Under the pieces are notes generated by a model, which saw only the letters and a list, made by a program, of their open reading frames with translations, searched no databases and was not told the DNA's origin. The translations under genes were made by a program, and so were the position numbers. A stretch of DNA of 64,000 bases. Source: Enterobacter sp. (GTDB lineage: Bacteria; Pseudomonadota; Gammaproteobacteria; Enterobacterales; Enterobacteriaceae). The DNA is taken from the NCBI GenBank assembly GCA_022649305.1, contig JALCNW010000007.1, forward strand, positions 1 to 64,000. The letters are read 5' to 3'. Position 1 is the stretch's first letter, and the number at the start of each line of letters is the position of its first letter. Shown here in pieces: positions 30,294 through 40,516 of the stretch.

Positions 30294-32249
30294 ATGTCTA
30301 TTATGGAACCCGACCTGCACAAGCTTAAAATTAACGATCCTTTTCTTGGCCAGTACCAGCAGTTGGTTCGTGATGTGGTTATCCCGTATCAATGGGATGC
30401 GCTAAACGATCGTATTCCGGAGGCGGAACCGAGCCATGCGATAACTAACTTCCGTATCGCAGCGGGCCTTGAGAAAGGGGAATTCTACGGCATGGTTTTC
30501 CAGGATAGCGACGTCGCAAAGTGGCTCGAAGCCGTGGCGTGGTCGCTATGCCAAAAGCCTGACCCAGCGCTTGAGAAAACCGCCGATGAGGTGATTGACG
30601 TGGTCGCCGCAGCACAGTGTGAAGATGGTTATCTCAATACTTACTTTACGGTCAAAGCACCCGGCGAGCGCTGGACCAATCTAGCAGAATGCCATGAGCT
30701 GTACTGTGCAGGGCACATGATTGAAGCCGGTGTGGCGTATTTCCAGGGCACCGGAAAGCGCCACTTGTTAGACGTGGTTTGCAAGCTGGCAGACCATATC
30801 GATAGCGTCTTCGGCCCTGCGGCTCACCAGTTGCACGGCTATCCAGGACATCCGGAAATTGAACTGGCGTTGATGCGGCTTTACGACGTTACGCAGGAGC
30901 CGCGCTATATGGCGTTGGTGAAATACTTCGTTGAAACGCGCGGCGCGCAGCCGCATTTTTACGATATCGAATATGAAAAGCGCGGTAAGACGTCGCACTG
31001 GCATAACTACGGCCCGGCATGGATGGTGAAGGACAAAGCTTACAGCCAGGCGCATCTGCCGCTTTCTGAACAACCCACCGCCATCGGCCATGCGGTGCGC
31101 TTTGTCTATCTCATGACCGGCGTGGCGCATCTGGCACGACTCAGTGATGACGAAAGCAAACGCCAGGATTGTTTACGACTGTGGAAAAATATGGCGCAAC
31201 GCCAGCTCTATATTACCGGCGGGATTGGCTCGCAGAGCAGCGGTGAAGCCTTTAGCAGCGATTATGACCTGCCGAATGACACCGTCTATGCAGAAAGCTG
31301 CGCCTCGATTGGCCTGATGATGTTCGCCCGCCGTATGCTGGAAATGGAGGCCGATAACCAGTACGCGGACGTCATGGAGCGCGCACTCTACAACACCGTG
31401 CTGGGCGGCATGGCGCTGGATGGGAAACACTTCTTCTATGTAAATCCGCTGGAAGTGCATCCTAAGTCGTTGGCGTTTAACCATATCTACGATCACGTTA
31501 AGCCGATCCGCCAGCGCTGGTTTGGCTGCGCATGTTGCCCACCAAATATCGCCCGCGTGCTGACGTCACTGGGACACTACATTTATACCGCGCGCCCCGA
31601 TGCACTCTTCATTAACCTGTATGTTGGCAACAGCATGGCAGTACCGGTGGGTGACAAAGAACTGCAATTGCGTATTAGCGGCAACTATCCGTGGCACGAG
31701 CAGGTACAGATTGATATCACCTCACCCGTACCGGTTGAGCACACCCTCGCACTGCGACTGCCCGACTGGTGCGATAACCCACAGGTGGCGCTGAACGGCG
31801 AACCTGTGGCAGGTAATGTACAGCTGGGATATGTGTATCTTACCCGTCAGTGGCAGGAGGGTGATTCACTCATCTTAACGCTACCCATGCCAGTTCGACG
31901 CGTTTACGGCAATCCACGGGTTCGTCAGCAGGCGGGCAAAGTCGCGCTGCAACGCGGTCCATTAGTGTATTGCCTCGAAGAGGCCGATAACGGTGCCGAG
32001 TTGCACAATCTGTCGCTGCCAGCCGAAAGTACGTTCAGCGTCTTTGAGGGGAAAGGATTGTTCTCCCATAAAATGCTGATTCAGGCCGAAGGTTTTGCTC
32101 AACGCGCCGTTGAATCAACAACACAACCGCTGTGGCAGTACGATCGCGCACCTGGCACGCGCCAACCACAGACGCTGACGTTTATTCCATGGTTTAGCTG
32201 GGCAAATCGCGGCGAAGGCGAGATGCGGATATGGGTAGATGAAATATAA
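30294..32249 (+). CDS. Glycoside hydrolase family 127, beta-L-arabinofuranosidase
   Basis: This 651-residue GH127 (formerly DUF1680) enzyme has the family's zinc-thiolate site in recognisable form: E334 and C336 in YAESCASIG and C414-C415 in GCACCPP. One of these cysteines is the nucleophile in the characterised Bifidobacterium enzyme HypBA1. E318 in SSGEAF corresponds to its acid/base. It should release L-arabinofuranose from beta-linked arabinosides. No signal peptide is seen, so it acts in the cytoplasm on imported sugar. ATG at 30294 follows GAGGAG; an ATG at 30246 lies inside the transporter gene. Confidence 0.93.
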   Translation: MSIMEPDLHKLKINDPFLGQYQQLVRDVVIPYQWDALNDRIPEAEPSHAITNFRIAAGLEKGEFYGMVFQDSDVAKWLEAVAWSLCQKPDPALEKTADEVIDVVAAAQCEDGYLNTYFTVKAPGERWTNLAECHELYCAGHMIEAGVAYFQGTGKRHLLDVVCKLADHIDSVFGPAAHQLHGYPGHPEIELALMRLYDVTQEPRYMALVKYFVETRGAQPHFYDIEYEKRGKTSHWHNYGPAWMVKDKAYSQAHLPLSEQPTAIGHAVRFVYLMTGVAHLARLSDDESKRQDCLRLWKNMAQRQLYITGGIGSQSSGEAFSSDYDLPNDTVYAESCASIGLMMFARRMLEMEADNQYADVMERALYNTVLGGMALDGKHFFYVNPLEVHPKSLAFNHIYDHVKPIRQRWFGCACCPPNIARVLTSLGHYIYTARPDALFINLYVGNSMAVPVGDKELQLRISGNYPWHEQVQIDITSPVPVEHTLALRLPDWCDNPQVALNGEPVAGNVQLGYVYLTRQWQEGDSLILTLPMPVRRVYGNPRVRQQAGKVALQRGPLVYCLEEADNGAELHNLSLPAESTFSVFEGKGLFSHKMLIQAEGFAQRAVESTTQPLWQYDRAPGTRQPQTLTFIPWFSWANRGEGEMRIWVDEI

Positions 32250-32273
32250 CTCACCAGAATCTAACTCATCATT

Positions 32274-32678
32274 CTAAGGCAGCACACGTCGTGCTGCCTC
32301 TGCCAGAAAGGCGCTTCGGTTAGTGAACTGCGGATGCTCACTGACAAAAGAGTCGATCTTACTGAGTAAACGGCGCGGCATCGTAATATTAATACGCTCT
32401 GCCCTGCCGTCGAACTGTTTCATATTGATGTCCACCAGCAACCATTGCCCACCGATGTAATCTTCTGGCTTTGATTCAAGATGTGCTTCTACCACACCCG
32501 GCAATGGTAATTCTTCGCCCATTTCACACAACGCTTCGAAGTGAGCAGTCAATGCACTGCGCGCATCCTGAAAAGCGTCATCCAGGGAATCCCCTGCAAA
32601 GAAACATCCCGGAACATCGGGGAAAAAACCGCTGGCACTTCCGTCTGAATCTGAATGTATATATGCCGGATAAAACAT
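32274..32678 (-). CDS. hicB: HicB-family antitoxin, apparently without functional toxin
   Basis: This 134-residue protein has a HicB RNase-H-like fold domain (MFYPAYIHSDSDGSASGFFP and VPGCFFAGDSLDDAFQDA). A C-terminal ribbon-helix-helix-type DNA-binding tail follows (RINITMPRRLLSKIDSFV and FTNRSAFLAEAARR). In intact pairs, HicB neutralises the HicA mRNA interferase and represses the operon. The ATG at 32678 follows CAGGAGTGGTT. Directly upstream lies only a 20-codon hicA remnant, so this is an orphan antitoxin or an autonomous repressor. It is convergent with the GH127 gene. Confidence 0.9.
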   Translation of the reverse strand: MFYPAYIHSDSDGSASGFFPDVPGCFFAGDSLDDAFQDARSALTAHFEALCEMGEELPLPGVVEAHLESKPEDYIGGQWLLVDINMKQFDGRAERINITMPRRLLSKIDSFVSEHPQFTNRSAFLAEAARRVLP

Positions 32679-32689
32679 AACCACTCCTG

Positions 32690-32752
32690 CTACGCTAATG
32701 TTTGATACCCGCCATGACTGACGAGAATAGTAATGACATCCGCACTTTTCAC
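32690..32752 (-). pseudogene. hicA: hicA toxin remnant (20 codons)
   Basis: Reading leftward from a GTG at 32752, with AAGGGA about 8 bases upstream, gives VKSADVITILVSHGGYQTLA and a stop, 11 bases before the hicB ATG. The first 14 residues match the start of HicA toxins of the MKSxxVIxILxxHGW type. The central part with the catalytic histidine (SHHQFKHP-like) and the rest of the normal 58-60 residue protein are missing. An internal deletion of about 120 bases is the simplest explanation. It cannot be an active toxin. Confidence 0.75.
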
Positions 32753-32929
32753 CTCGCGATCCCTTCATAATTATACACACAATACACACCCATTCGGGTA
32801 ATTTGAGATCACGTTATCGTGTTAAGAAAGCTGACGCACTTAGGTATTTTCAGAACAGGAAGGCACGACGAAAAAAGAAGGAGCAAGAGTATAAATTGCA
32901 GGAGGAGATGCTGTGTTACTCGCAATAAA

Positions 32930-33002
32930 ATGCCCGGCGGCGCTACGCTTGAGTGGCCCTGTGTCGTAAACACAGCCAGAAAAACGCAGCAGCTCCGGGC
33001 AA
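32930..33002. repeat. Degenerate REP-type palindrome between hicAB and yiaT
   Basis: ATGCCCGGCGGCGCTACGCTTG at the left matches one REP arm and CTCCGGGCAAG at the right supplies the other, about 55 bases apart. Between them lies a small CTGTGT/ACACAG hairpin. It looks like a REP opened by an insertion. The rest of 32753-33048 is empty of recognisable genes. Confidence 0.6.
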
Positions 33003-33048
33003 GTTAATCATGTGACTGCCCTCATCCCTGAGGACAGATTTATAACGC

Positions 33049-33789
33049 TTAGAAACGCCAGGTCATCCCGGTCATCACCACAAAGCTGTCTTCGCGATCG
33101 ATCATCGGGCTGTTCTTTACGTCATCAGGTAAAACGGTATAAAACGCACTGGCGTTGAGGAACAGGTTCTGCGTCAGTTGGTATTTTGCCACTACGCCAG
33201 CGTAAGGGTTCCAGCTGTCGCCTGCGGTGTAAGTATTCAAGCCACTGCGACGCGATTCGCTACCCGAAACGCCGTAATAATAGTCGTTAAAGCTTTCGTC
33301 ATAGTAGAACACGCCTACTGACGGGATCAGGGTCAGACGTTCCATGCGGATCGGGTGAAAATAAGAAATCTCACCGATCACACCACCACTTTCATCCATC
33401 GCGTCCGCAGCGATGCCAAATTTCAGGCTACCCCAGCGTTCATGACGATAGTATGCGCCCCCGATAAACGCCGAGGCTTTACGCTCATCAAGCTGTTTCA
33501 TCGCATGGTCATCGTTGTCATCAGGGTCAAAGTGCAGCGGCATCCATGACGCCGTCAGGCTTAATTCATTCTTACTATCTTTCCAGAATGCCCAACCGGC
33601 AGTGCTTTGACGGATGTAGAAATTGTCACCTTCATAGCTAATTAACGGAATCGCAGTGGTATTTTCGTTATACCCTTTATAAGCAGACTCATTAAAAACA
33701 GCGCCCGCACCCAGTGATAACTCACCGGCCATCGCTGATGTTGCTGAAAATAATGTCGCGGCGATGAGTAAATTCTTTTTGATAGTCAT
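33049..33789 (-). CDS. yiaT: YiaT, MipA/OmpV-family outer membrane protein
   Basis: This 246-residue protein has a signal peptide (MTIKKNLLIAATLFSATSAMA, cut before GELSLG) and the MipA/OmpV beta-barrel pattern: ESAYKGYNENTTAIPLISYEGDNFYIRQ, FYYDESFNDYYYGVS and a terminal WRF ending in phenylalanine, as needed for BAM-dependent insertion. I chose the ATG at 33789, since the longer upstream frame is not signal-like. The function is unknown. It is divergent from yiaU, its probable LysR regulator. Confidence 0.93.
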   Translation of the reverse strand: MTIKKNLLIAATLFSATSAMAGELSLGAGAVFNESAYKGYNENTTAIPLISYEGDNFYIRQSTAGWAFWKDSKNELSLTASWMPLHFDPDDNDDHAMKQLDERKASAFIGGAYYRHERWGSLKFGIAADAMDESGGVIGEISYFHPIRMERLTLIPSVGVFYYDESFNDYYYGVSGSESRRSGLNTYTAGDSWNPYAGVVAKYQLTQNLFLNASAFYTVLPDDVKNSPMIDREDSFVVMTGMTWRF

Positions 33790-33908
33790 TCCCTGTAATC
33801 CATTAAATGCCAAACGAGCGAAGCGCATAATAATGGTTACAAATTTGCCAATGCAACGATGCTGTTTATATAATATTATATAAAAAATCATATAGATGAG
33901 CGTTTACG

Positions 33909-34871
33909 ATGAATACGCTACAGATTAAACCACGTGAGTTAAAAATTATCTCGGTGATCGCTGCAACGCGCAGCATTGGTGATGCTGCCGCCTTATTGGG
34001 TATGGCGCAGGCTAATGTGAGTAAATATTTGTCCGATTTTGAAATGCGGGTTGGACTTAAAGTCTTCGAGCGGACGACGCGACAGCTGGCGCTCACGCAG
34101 TTCGGAGAAGCGCTTTTACCCTACATCAATGCCTCACTGGATAAAAATAGCCAACTTATTAATTTCATTGCTGATTATAAGCATGAGAAGCGCGGGCGAG
34201 TTACCCTCTATGCCCCAACCGGCATCGTGACGTATCTGGCTCGCCACGTGATACACCAGATAGAAGATATCGGTGATATCCGTCTTTGTTTAAAAACCTA
34301 TAATCTTGAGCGCAATGAATACGCGGAGGGCGTTTCATTCCCTGACGACTGCGATATATTAATTACCTATGCGCAACCGAAGGATGAAAACCTGGTCGCG
34401 AGCGTATTGACAAAATATTCCGTCACCGCCTTTGCCTCACCGGAATATATCAGCAAACATCCTATTAAAAGTCCGGATGATTTAATTAACCACTCGTGTA
34501 TCTTGATTGACTCTATGATTGTCGATGATGCCAACATATGGCGTTTCCGCGTTCACGGTAGTGAAGATGTGCGCGACTATAAAGTGATGGGTAATTATAT
34601 CTGTGACAATACGCAAACCGCGCTGGAATTAGCCCGCAATCATCTCGGAATCGTGTTTGCACCAAAAGAGAGTCTTAAAAAAGAGATTATTCTTGGGACC
34701 TTAATGCCCTGCTTCTCCCATCAGGAAGAGTGGTGGCTCGACCTAACGGCCATCTTCCGCAAACGTGAGTATCAGCCGTGGCGTGTACAGTATGTTCTGG
34801 ACGGCGTGTTGAACTCCTTACGCCAGCAAATTGAACAGGCCACCGATCGGCGGCCTGCTCTGGATCGTTAG
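33909..34871 (+). CDS. yiaU: YiaU, LysR-family transcriptional regulator
   Basis: This 320-residue LysR protein has the N-terminal helix-turn-helix [23 protein letters not shown] and a periplasmic-binding-like effector domain. It is divergent from yiaT (119 bases between), the standard LysR layout, so control of yiaT is the natural inference. In E. coli YiaU has been linked to regulation of LPS genes, which I recall with limited certainty. Its stop overlaps the end of convergent aldB by 4 bases; E. coli has yiaV-yiaW next, which are absent here. Confidence 0.92.
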   Translation: MNTLQIKPRELKIISVIAATRSIGDAAALLGMAQANVSKYLSDFEMRVGLKVFERTTRQLALTQFGEALLPYINASLDKNSQLINFIADYKHEKRGRVTLYAPTGIVTYLARHVIHQIEDIGDIRLCLKTYNLERNEYAEGVSFPDDCDILITYAQPKDENLVASVLTKYSVTAFASPEYISKHPIKSPDDLINHSCILIDSMIVDDANIWRFRVHGSEDVRDYKVMGNYICDNTQTALELARNHLGIVFAPKESLKKEIILGTLMPCFSHQEEWWLDLTAIFRKREYQPWRVQYVLDGVLNSLRQQIEQATDRRPALDR

Positions 34872-36406
34872 AACAGTCCTAACGGCTTGTCGGAATAACT
34901 GACCAGCAGGCATTTCGTCTGCTGGTAATGATCCAACATCATCTTATGTGTTTCACGCCCAATGCCTGATTGCTTATATCCGCCGAAGGCCGCATGAGCG
35001 GGATAGGCGTGATAACAGTTAGTCCAGACGCGCCCGGCCTGAATACCGCGCCCCATTTTATACGCCAGATTGCCATTGCGACTCCAGACGCCAGCGCCCA
35101 GGCCATATTGCGTATCGTTGGCCAACTCCAGCGCTTCTTCCATGGTTTTAAACGTTGTCACCGCCAACACCGGGCCAAAGATTTCCTCCTGGAAGACCCG
35201 CATATTATTTTTGCCGTACAGAATGGTTGGCTCGAGGTAATAACCGTCTTTCAAGTCGCCTTCCAGCATCTTACGGCGGCCTCCGGTCAGCACATCCGCG
35301 CCCTCTTTTTTACCGATGTCGATATAGTTAAGGATGGTTTCCAATTGCCCATGAGAGACCTGCGCCCCCATCTGGGTGACGCTATCCAGCGGGTTGCCGC
35401 TGCGAATAGACTCTACTCGGCGGATCGCACGTTCCATAAAGCGCTCATAAATTGATTCCTGCACCAGCGCCCGGCTTGGGCAGGTACAGACTTCGCCCTG
35501 GTTAAAGGCAAACAGCGCGAACCCTTCCAGCGCTTTGTCGAAGAAAGCGTCCTCTTCATCCATCACGTCGGCAAAGAAGATGTTGGGCGATTTGCCGCCC
35601 AGCTCCAGGGTGACAGGAATAATGTTCTGCGTGGCGTACTGCATGATCTGCTGACCGACTTCGGTCGAACCGGTAAACGCCACTTTTGCGATACGTTTAG
35701 AAGTGGCCAGATACTCGCCAATCTCACCGCCCGCGCCGTTGACCACGTTAATGACGCCCGGCGGGATCAGATCGCCGATGATTTCCATCAACAACAACAC
35801 CGACAGCGGCGTTAATCGCGCGGGCTTGAGCACCACACAGTTACCTGCGGCCAGCGCGGGTGCCATTTTCCAGCTCGCCATCAGCAGCGGGAAGTTCCAC
35901 GGGATAATTTGCGCGACCACGCCGAGCGGTTCATGGAAATGGTAAGCAACGGTTTCACTGTCGACTTCGCTTATCCCGCCCTCCTGGGCGCGAATACAAG
36001 AGGCAAAATAGCGGAAGTGATCGATAGCCAGCGGCACGTCGGCCGCCGTGGTTTCACGGATTGGTTTGCCGTTATCCCACGTTTCTGCGGCGGCCAGCAG
36101 CTCAATATTTTGCTCCATCCGATCGGCAATTTTGAACAGGATGGCAGCCCGGTCCTGAATAGAGGTATGCGCCCATTGGTCTTTGATCTTATGCGCCGCA
36201 TCCAGCGCCAGATCGATGTCTTTTTTACCTGAGCTCGCAATTTCGCACAGGGGTTGACCGGTCACTGGCGTCAAATTTGAATAGTATTCGCCGTCGACGG
36301 GAGCGACCCAACCCCCGCCGATAAAGTTGTCATAGCGGGGTTTAAGCTTGAGGGGATAACCATACTCGCCGGGCTGAATACGCGTTGAGGGAGGATTATT
36401 TGTCAT
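34868..36406 (-). CDS. aldB: Aldehyde dehydrogenase B
   Basis: This 512-residue NAD(P)-dependent aldehyde dehydrogenase has [14 protein letters not shown] with the catalytic glutamate and [15 protein letters not shown] with the catalytic cysteine near residue 300-303, plus [21 protein letters not shown] for the cofactor. E. coli AldB oxidises acetaldehyde and related small aldehydes and is expressed in stationary phase. I chose the ATG at 36406 ([10 protein letters not shown]), matching the family start, rather than the one ten codons upstream. In E. coli yiaY lies next; here selB follows directly. Confidence 0.95.
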   Translation of the reverse strand: MTNNPPSTRIQPGEYGYPLKLKPRYDNFIGGGWVAPVDGEYYSNLTPVTGQPLCEIASSGKKDIDLALDAAHKIKDQWAHTSIQDRAAILFKIADRMEQNIELLAAAETWDNGKPIRETTAADVPLAIDHFRYFASCIRAQEGGISEVDSETVAYHFHEPLGVVAQIIPWNFPLLMASWKMAPALAAGNCVVLKPARLTPLSVLLLMEIIGDLIPPGVINVVNGAGGEIGEYLATSKRIAKVAFTGSTEVGQQIMQYATQNIIPVTLELGGKSPNIFFADVMDEEDAFFDKALEGFALFAFNQGEVCTCPSRALVQESIYERFMERAIRRVESIRSGNPLDSVTQMGAQVSHGQLETILNYIDIGKKEGADVLTGGRRKMLEGDLKDGYYLEPTILYGKNNMRVFQEEIFGPVLAVTTFKTMEEALELANDTQYGLGAGVWSRNGNLAYKMGRGIQAGRVWTNCYHAYPAHAAFGGYKQSGIGRETHKMMLDHYQQTKCLLVSYSDKPLGLF

Positions 36407-36503
36407 GACCGTCTCCTTGCTGTGGGTGTCTAACAAGGGTAGTCACGACTGGTGATTTTCTCGCCAGCCGCTTACGGCTTTACGATGGGTATCACGGATT
36501 ACC

Positions 36504-38360
36504 TTACTTGATGTCCGACTCCTCCGGGAAAAGCATCGCATCGCGCAGCAGATGATCGTTACCGCGACGCCGTGTAAAACCGATTCGGTTGAAGTATTCC
36601 AGAATCTGAATCGCCAGCTTACGCCCCACGTTGAGCCGATCGCGGAAGTCCGCAGCACAGGTTGATCCCTTCTCCTGATCCAGCCCGCGGATCAAACTGG
36701 CAAAGGTCACGATGCGATCGTTACGGTAATAACGATCCTTCACGATCGCCGTTATCAGCCCTTGCTGAGCGGCAAAACGCAACACCTGGCGCATCGTTTG
36801 TTCATCTGCGCCGGTTTGCTGGGCCAGGTCGCGCACCCACCACGGGTCATCACCAAACAGCGGTGCCGCTTTTTGCCATATCGCTTCTTGCTCTGGAGTA
36901 AATCCAGCTTTGTGATCTGGCAGATGCAGCCAGCCATGATGACTGTGGATAACGCCGCTCTCACGCATCTTCTCGATGAGCAGCAGAACCAGCGCGTCGT
37001 CTTCCATAGGCAACGCCATACGGCGCAGTCGCTCACGCCCCGGTCCTGGTTCGTCCTGATGCTGCTCGTGGTAGGTCGCAAGCGTAGTGAGCACCTTACG
37101 CTGCCAGCGGGCGGCAACTGGCGCGTTAAGCAGGCTGTATCCGGCCTGAATAAAGCCTGGCTGCTGGGTGAGCCTACGCAATCCCTCACTGCTCAACTGA
37201 CGCGCCCAGGTGAAATCAGCGAGATTAACCGCCCCACGTTCGAGATGCACCGCCAGTGCGGCATTGTCGTCTTCTGCCTGCGCAAGCGATGCCAGCCACT
37301 GCAAATACTCTGGTTTGCGTTTGCCGCGACGTGGCGAGTTAAGCGTCACCACGCGCGCACCTGCAAGGGTTACTCGCGCCGAGATATCGCGCAGGACCAG
37401 CCTGTCGTTATCGGCAAGCCAAAGTGGAGAATCGAAAACCAGTTCCGCCAGACTGTTTTCCAGCAATGACACACGGCCAGTGACATGGCTGGCGGCATGG
37501 TGGATATGCAGCGGCTGCCATTGCGTCAGAGGTGTGTGGGCCTGCAAAGCCACAATCACGCGTTCTGATGGTTCCGGCGGCACGTCTGCCAGCAACCAAT
37601 CGCCACGGTTGAGCTGTTCTTTTTCGGCATCACCGGCAATGTTCAGCGCGATACGTTGTCCAGCACAGGCACGCTCAGCAGGCTGATTCTGGGCATGCAG
37701 CCCACGCACGCGCATCGGTTTGTCCACACCGGTGAGCCAAAGGCTGTCGCCTACATTCACTTCCCCGCCGAGCGCTGTGCCCGTCACCACCAGCCCCGCA
37801 CCTTTAACGATAAATGCCCGGTCGACTGCCAGACGGAAACGACGCTCGCTGGCGTGTTCACGCGAAGTAAGTTGCAATAAATGGGCGCGAAGTTCGTCAA
37901 TACCGCGCCCTTCTGTCGCAGCCGTAACAATAAACGATGCGCCGCTAAAACCGTATTCGCGCAAAGCCATTTCCGTCTGTTCACGCACATCGCGAATACG
38001 CGATTCATCTACGCGATCGGCTTTCGTCAGCGCGACCGTCAGCTGCGGTTTACCCGTCAGTTGCAGGATGGCCAAATGCTCGCGGGTTTGCGCCATCACG
38101 CCGTCGTCGCAGGCGACCACCAGCAGTGCGTGGTCGATTCCGCCAACGCCCGCCAGCATATTCGAAAGAAACTTTTCATGACCGGGCACGTCGATAAAAC
38201 CCAGCACGCGTCCATCCGGCTGCGGCCAGTAGGCATAGCCAAGATCGATGGTCATGCCGCGCTTTTTCTCTTCCGGAAGACGGTCGGCGTTTACGCCAGT
38301 GATCGCCTGTAAAAGGGTCGTTTTTCCATGGTCGACATGACCAGCCGTCGCAATAATCAT
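36504..38360 (-). CDS. selB: Selenocysteine-specific translation elongation factor SelB
   Basis: This 618-residue factor begins with an EF-Tu-like GTPase domain: [10 protein letters not shown] (P-loop), DVPGHEKF and TKAD near residue 113. Beta-barrel domains follow, then C-terminal winged helices (e.g. [22 protein letters not shown] and [22 protein letters not shown]) that bind the SECIS hairpin. It carries Sec-tRNA to UGA codons of selenoproteins. It overlaps the upstream selA by 4 bases (ATGA), so the pair is translationally coupled. Confidence 0.97.
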   Translation of the reverse strand: MIIATAGHVDHGKTTLLQAITGVNADRLPEEKKRGMTIDLGYAYWPQPDGRVLGFIDVPGHEKFLSNMLAGVGGIDHALLVVACDDGVMAQTREHLAILQLTGKPQLTVALTKADRVDESRIRDVREQTEMALREYGFSGASFIVTAATEGRGIDELRAHLLQLTSREHASERRFRLAVDRAFIVKGAGLVVTGTALGGEVNVGDSLWLTGVDKPMRVRGLHAQNQPAERACAGQRIALNIAGDAEKEQLNRGDWLLADVPPEPSERVIVALQAHTPLTQWQPLHIHHAASHVTGRVSLLENSLAELVFDSPLWLADNDRLVLRDISARVTLAGARVVTLNSPRRGKRKPEYLQWLASLAQAEDDNAALAVHLERGAVNLADFTWARQLSSEGLRRLTQQPGFIQAGYSLLNAPVAARWQRKVLTTLATYHEQHQDEPGPGRERLRRMALPMEDDALVLLLIEKMRESGVIHSHHGWLHLPDHKAGFTPEQEAIWQKAAPLFGDDPWWVRDLAQQTGADEQTMRQVLRFAAQQGLITAIVKDRYYRNDRIVTFASLIRGLDQEKGSTCAADFRDRLNVGRKLAIQILEYFNRIGFTRRRGNDHLLRDAMLFPEESDIK

Positions 38361-39742
38361 TTCAACATCATCTCCAGAAAACGGGCTTCATCTTCAAGAC
38401 AGCGTAGATCCAGCCACAGGCGACCATCAGAGATGCGTCCGATGACCGGCGTGGGCAAGGCGCGCCAGCGCGCGGATAAGGCTTCAAGCTGGCTACCGCG
38501 CCCATCGCGAGGGGTAAAGGTCAGCGCCGCGCTGGGTAATCTATCGACCGGGAGCGATCCGCTGCCAATCTGCGACTGACAGGACTCCAGACGAACGTCA
38601 AAATCGGCGTAATGCGGGGCGATGTGGGCCAGCAATAATTCGCCCTGCGCGCGGATAGAGGCTGCATCTCGGGATAACAAGCGCAGCGTCGGCAGGCGTT
38701 CGGACAGTGTTTCAGGATGGAGATAAAGTCGTAGCGTAGCTTCAAGCGCCGCCAGCGTCATCTTATCGGCGCGCAGCGCGCGTTTCAGCGGATGCTGTTG
38801 GAGCTTTGCAATCAGCTTGCGTTTGCCGACGACAATACCAGCCTGTGGGCCGCCTAATAATTTATCGCCGGAGAAACTCACCAGGCTCACCCCAGCGGCG
38901 ATCATCTCCTGCGGCATCGGCTCTTTTGGTAAACCATATTGACTCAGATCGACCAGCGAGCCGCTGCCCAGATCCGCAATGACCGGCACGTTTACCTCGC
39001 GGCCAATATCCGCCAGTTCAGCCTCTTCTACCGTTTTGGTAAAGCCTTCAACCTGATAATTGCTGGTGTGGACCTTCATCAGCAGGGCAGTATTTTCATT
39101 GACTGCCGCGCGATAGTCTTTGGCATGGGTTCGGTTCGTCGTACCGACTTCATGCAGTGTGCAACCGGCCTGGCGCATCACATCCGGGATGCGGAACGCG
39201 CCGCCGATTTCCACCAGCTCGCCACGCGATACCACCACTTCTTTGCCGCTTGCGGTGGCCGCCAGCATGAGTAGGACGGCTGCCGCGTTGTTATTCACAA
39301 TACAGGCGTCTTCAGCACCGGTTATCTGGCACAGCAAATCCGCCAGCGCCCGATCGCGATGTCCGCGCCCCGCGCCGTCCAAATCGTACTCCAGCGTCAC
39401 GGGCGATCGCATCACCTGCGTCACGGCGTCAATCGCCTCTTCAGCCTGCTGCGCACGACCTAAATTGGTGTGCAGCACCGTTCCCGTCAGGTTAATCACT
39501 GGACGCAACGCGCTCTGCGCCGTTACGGCGAATCGGCTTTCCACTTCCCGCGCCCAGTCGGAACACCACTGCGGCAACGTATTGTGCGTCTGGATATGCA
39601 GGCGGGCCTCATCCTGTAACGAGCGTAATAGCGCGACGGTGCGAGTATGACCCAGCTTTTCAACAACGGGCGTGAACCGGGGATCGCGAAGCAGGCGATC
39701 GGTTGCGGGGATCTGGCTGTAAAGAGAACGATCAGTAGTCAT
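38357..39742 (-). CDS. selA: L-seryl-tRNA(Sec) selenium transferase SelA
   Basis: This 461-residue PLP enzyme converts Ser-tRNA(Sec) to Sec-tRNA(Sec) using selenophosphate. [44 protein letters not shown] and the PLP-lysine motif [14 protein letters not shown] are all present. I chose the ATG at 39742 ([18 protein letters not shown]), which aligns with known SelA; the 82 codons of open frame upstream include a palindromic repeat and part of yibF and are not part of the gene. Confidence 0.97.
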   Translation of the reverse strand: MTTDRSLYSQIPATDRLLRDPRFTPVVEKLGHTRTVALLRSLQDEARLHIQTHNTLPQWCSDWAREVESRFAVTAQSALRPVINLTGTVLHTNLGRAQQAEEAIDAVTQVMRSPVTLEYDLDGAGRGHRDRALADLLCQITGAEDACIVNNNAAAVLLMLAATASGKEVVVSRGELVEIGGAFRIPDVMRQAGCTLHEVGTTNRTHAKDYRAAVNENTALLMKVHTSNYQVEGFTKTVEEAELADIGREVNVPVIADLGSGSLVDLSQYGLPKEPMPQEMIAAGVSLVSFSGDKLLGGPQAGIVVGKRKLIAKLQQHPLKRALRADKMTLAALEATLRLYLHPETLSERLPTLRLLSRDAASIRAQGELLLAHIAPHYADFDVRLESCQSQIGSGSLPVDRLPSAALTFTPRDGRGSQLEALSARWRALPTPVIGRISDGRLWLDLRCLEDEARFLEMMLK

Positions 39743-39765
39743 TAAAGTGCCTGGCGGTTGGATTG

Positions 39766-39793
39766 CTTTCCCCCTCCGCCTGGGAGAGGGAGC
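39766..39793. repeat. Degenerate CCCTCTCC/GGGAGAGGG palindrome between yibF and selA
   Basis: CCCCCTCC, GCCT loop and GGGAGAGGGA form a short imperfect stem in the 103-base gap between yibF and selA. The sequence resembles a decayed copy of the repeat seen at 21737 and 44591. Confidence 0.6.
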
Positions 39794-39845
39794 CAATGTG
39801 CGGAGGGATTGTACAGCGTCTGGCAGTGAAGTGTTATAACCCGTA

Positions 39846-40454
39846 TCAAGCCTTTGGCGGTTCAGTACGGGCAAAGCTTTCGCGCTCAAACAGCGTCTCG
39901 GCAAGCTTAACCAGCAGCGGGCGCTCAACGCACCAGCCGGGCGATACCCGACGGAAATTGAGATAACCAATGGCGCAGGCAACGGCAATCGTCGCCAGAT
40001 TCAGGGTATCGGTGCTCATTTTACCGTCGCGAATAAGCTGCTCGCACAGGTCCAGGCTACGGCTGATTTTCTCGCGCTGGCGAAGCAGTTCGGTTTCTGA
40101 CTGCTGGGCAATCGGGCGCGCCTGCTCGCGAACCGAGACCAGCGCGGCATCCATAATGCCGTCTGCCAGCGCTTCGATTTGCTTAATCTCTAACGCCGCT
40201 TTCGGTTCTCGCGGCAGCATGGCCGGGGCAATACCGAGCAGTTCGATATATTCCGCAACGATCGGGGAGTCAAACCAGGTTTCGCCATCATCGGTGACCA
40301 GTGCCGGAACTTTGCCTAACGGATTGTACTGCGCGACTCCGTTTTCAGCGTGGTAAGGCTGCTCGTTGACGAACTCGAAGGTGATGCCTTTCTCCAGCAG
40401 GAGAATTGAAATTTTACGCACGAATGGACTGGTATAACTGCCGATGAGTTTCAT
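39846..40454 (-). CDS. yibF: YibF, glutathione S-transferase family protein
   Basis: This 202-residue protein has a thioredoxin-like N-terminal GST domain ([23 protein letters not shown], then a [16 protein letters not shown] glutathione-site block) and an all-helical C-terminal domain. The length equals E. coli YibF. The substrate is unknown. It lies between selA and yibH; in E. coli rhsA and yib genes intervene here, and they are absent in this window. Confidence 0.94.
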   Translation of the reverse strand: MKLIGSYTSPFVRKISILLLEKGITFEFVNEQPYHAENGVAQYNPLGKVPALVTDDGETWFDSPIVAEYIELLGIAPAMLPREPKAALEIKQIEALADGIMDAALVSVREQARPIAQQSETELLRQREKISRSLDLCEQLIRDGKMSTDTLNLATIAVACAIGYLNFRRVSPGWCVERPLLVKLAETLFERESFARTEPPKA

Positions 40455-40516
40455 TGCCTGATCCTTGATGCTCCCAAAAGGGTAAGTATGGATCAGGCAA
40501 TGAAAAAAGCAGAACG

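Noticed and set aside
32679-32789. A longer hicB start, adding 37 residues in frame.
   Set aside because: The extension runs across the hicA remnant in another frame, and the ATG at 32678 has a good CAGGAG site and the usual HicB N-terminus.
38357-39742. Checked selB-selA for an in-frame UGA/SECIS or a selC-like tRNA nearby.
   Set aside because: No internal stop or tRNA-like cloverleaf was seen; the machinery genes are ordinary.
39743-39988. 82-codon upstream extension of selA.
   Set aside because: It crosses a palindromic repeat and the end of yibF; known SelA proteins start at MTT near 39742.
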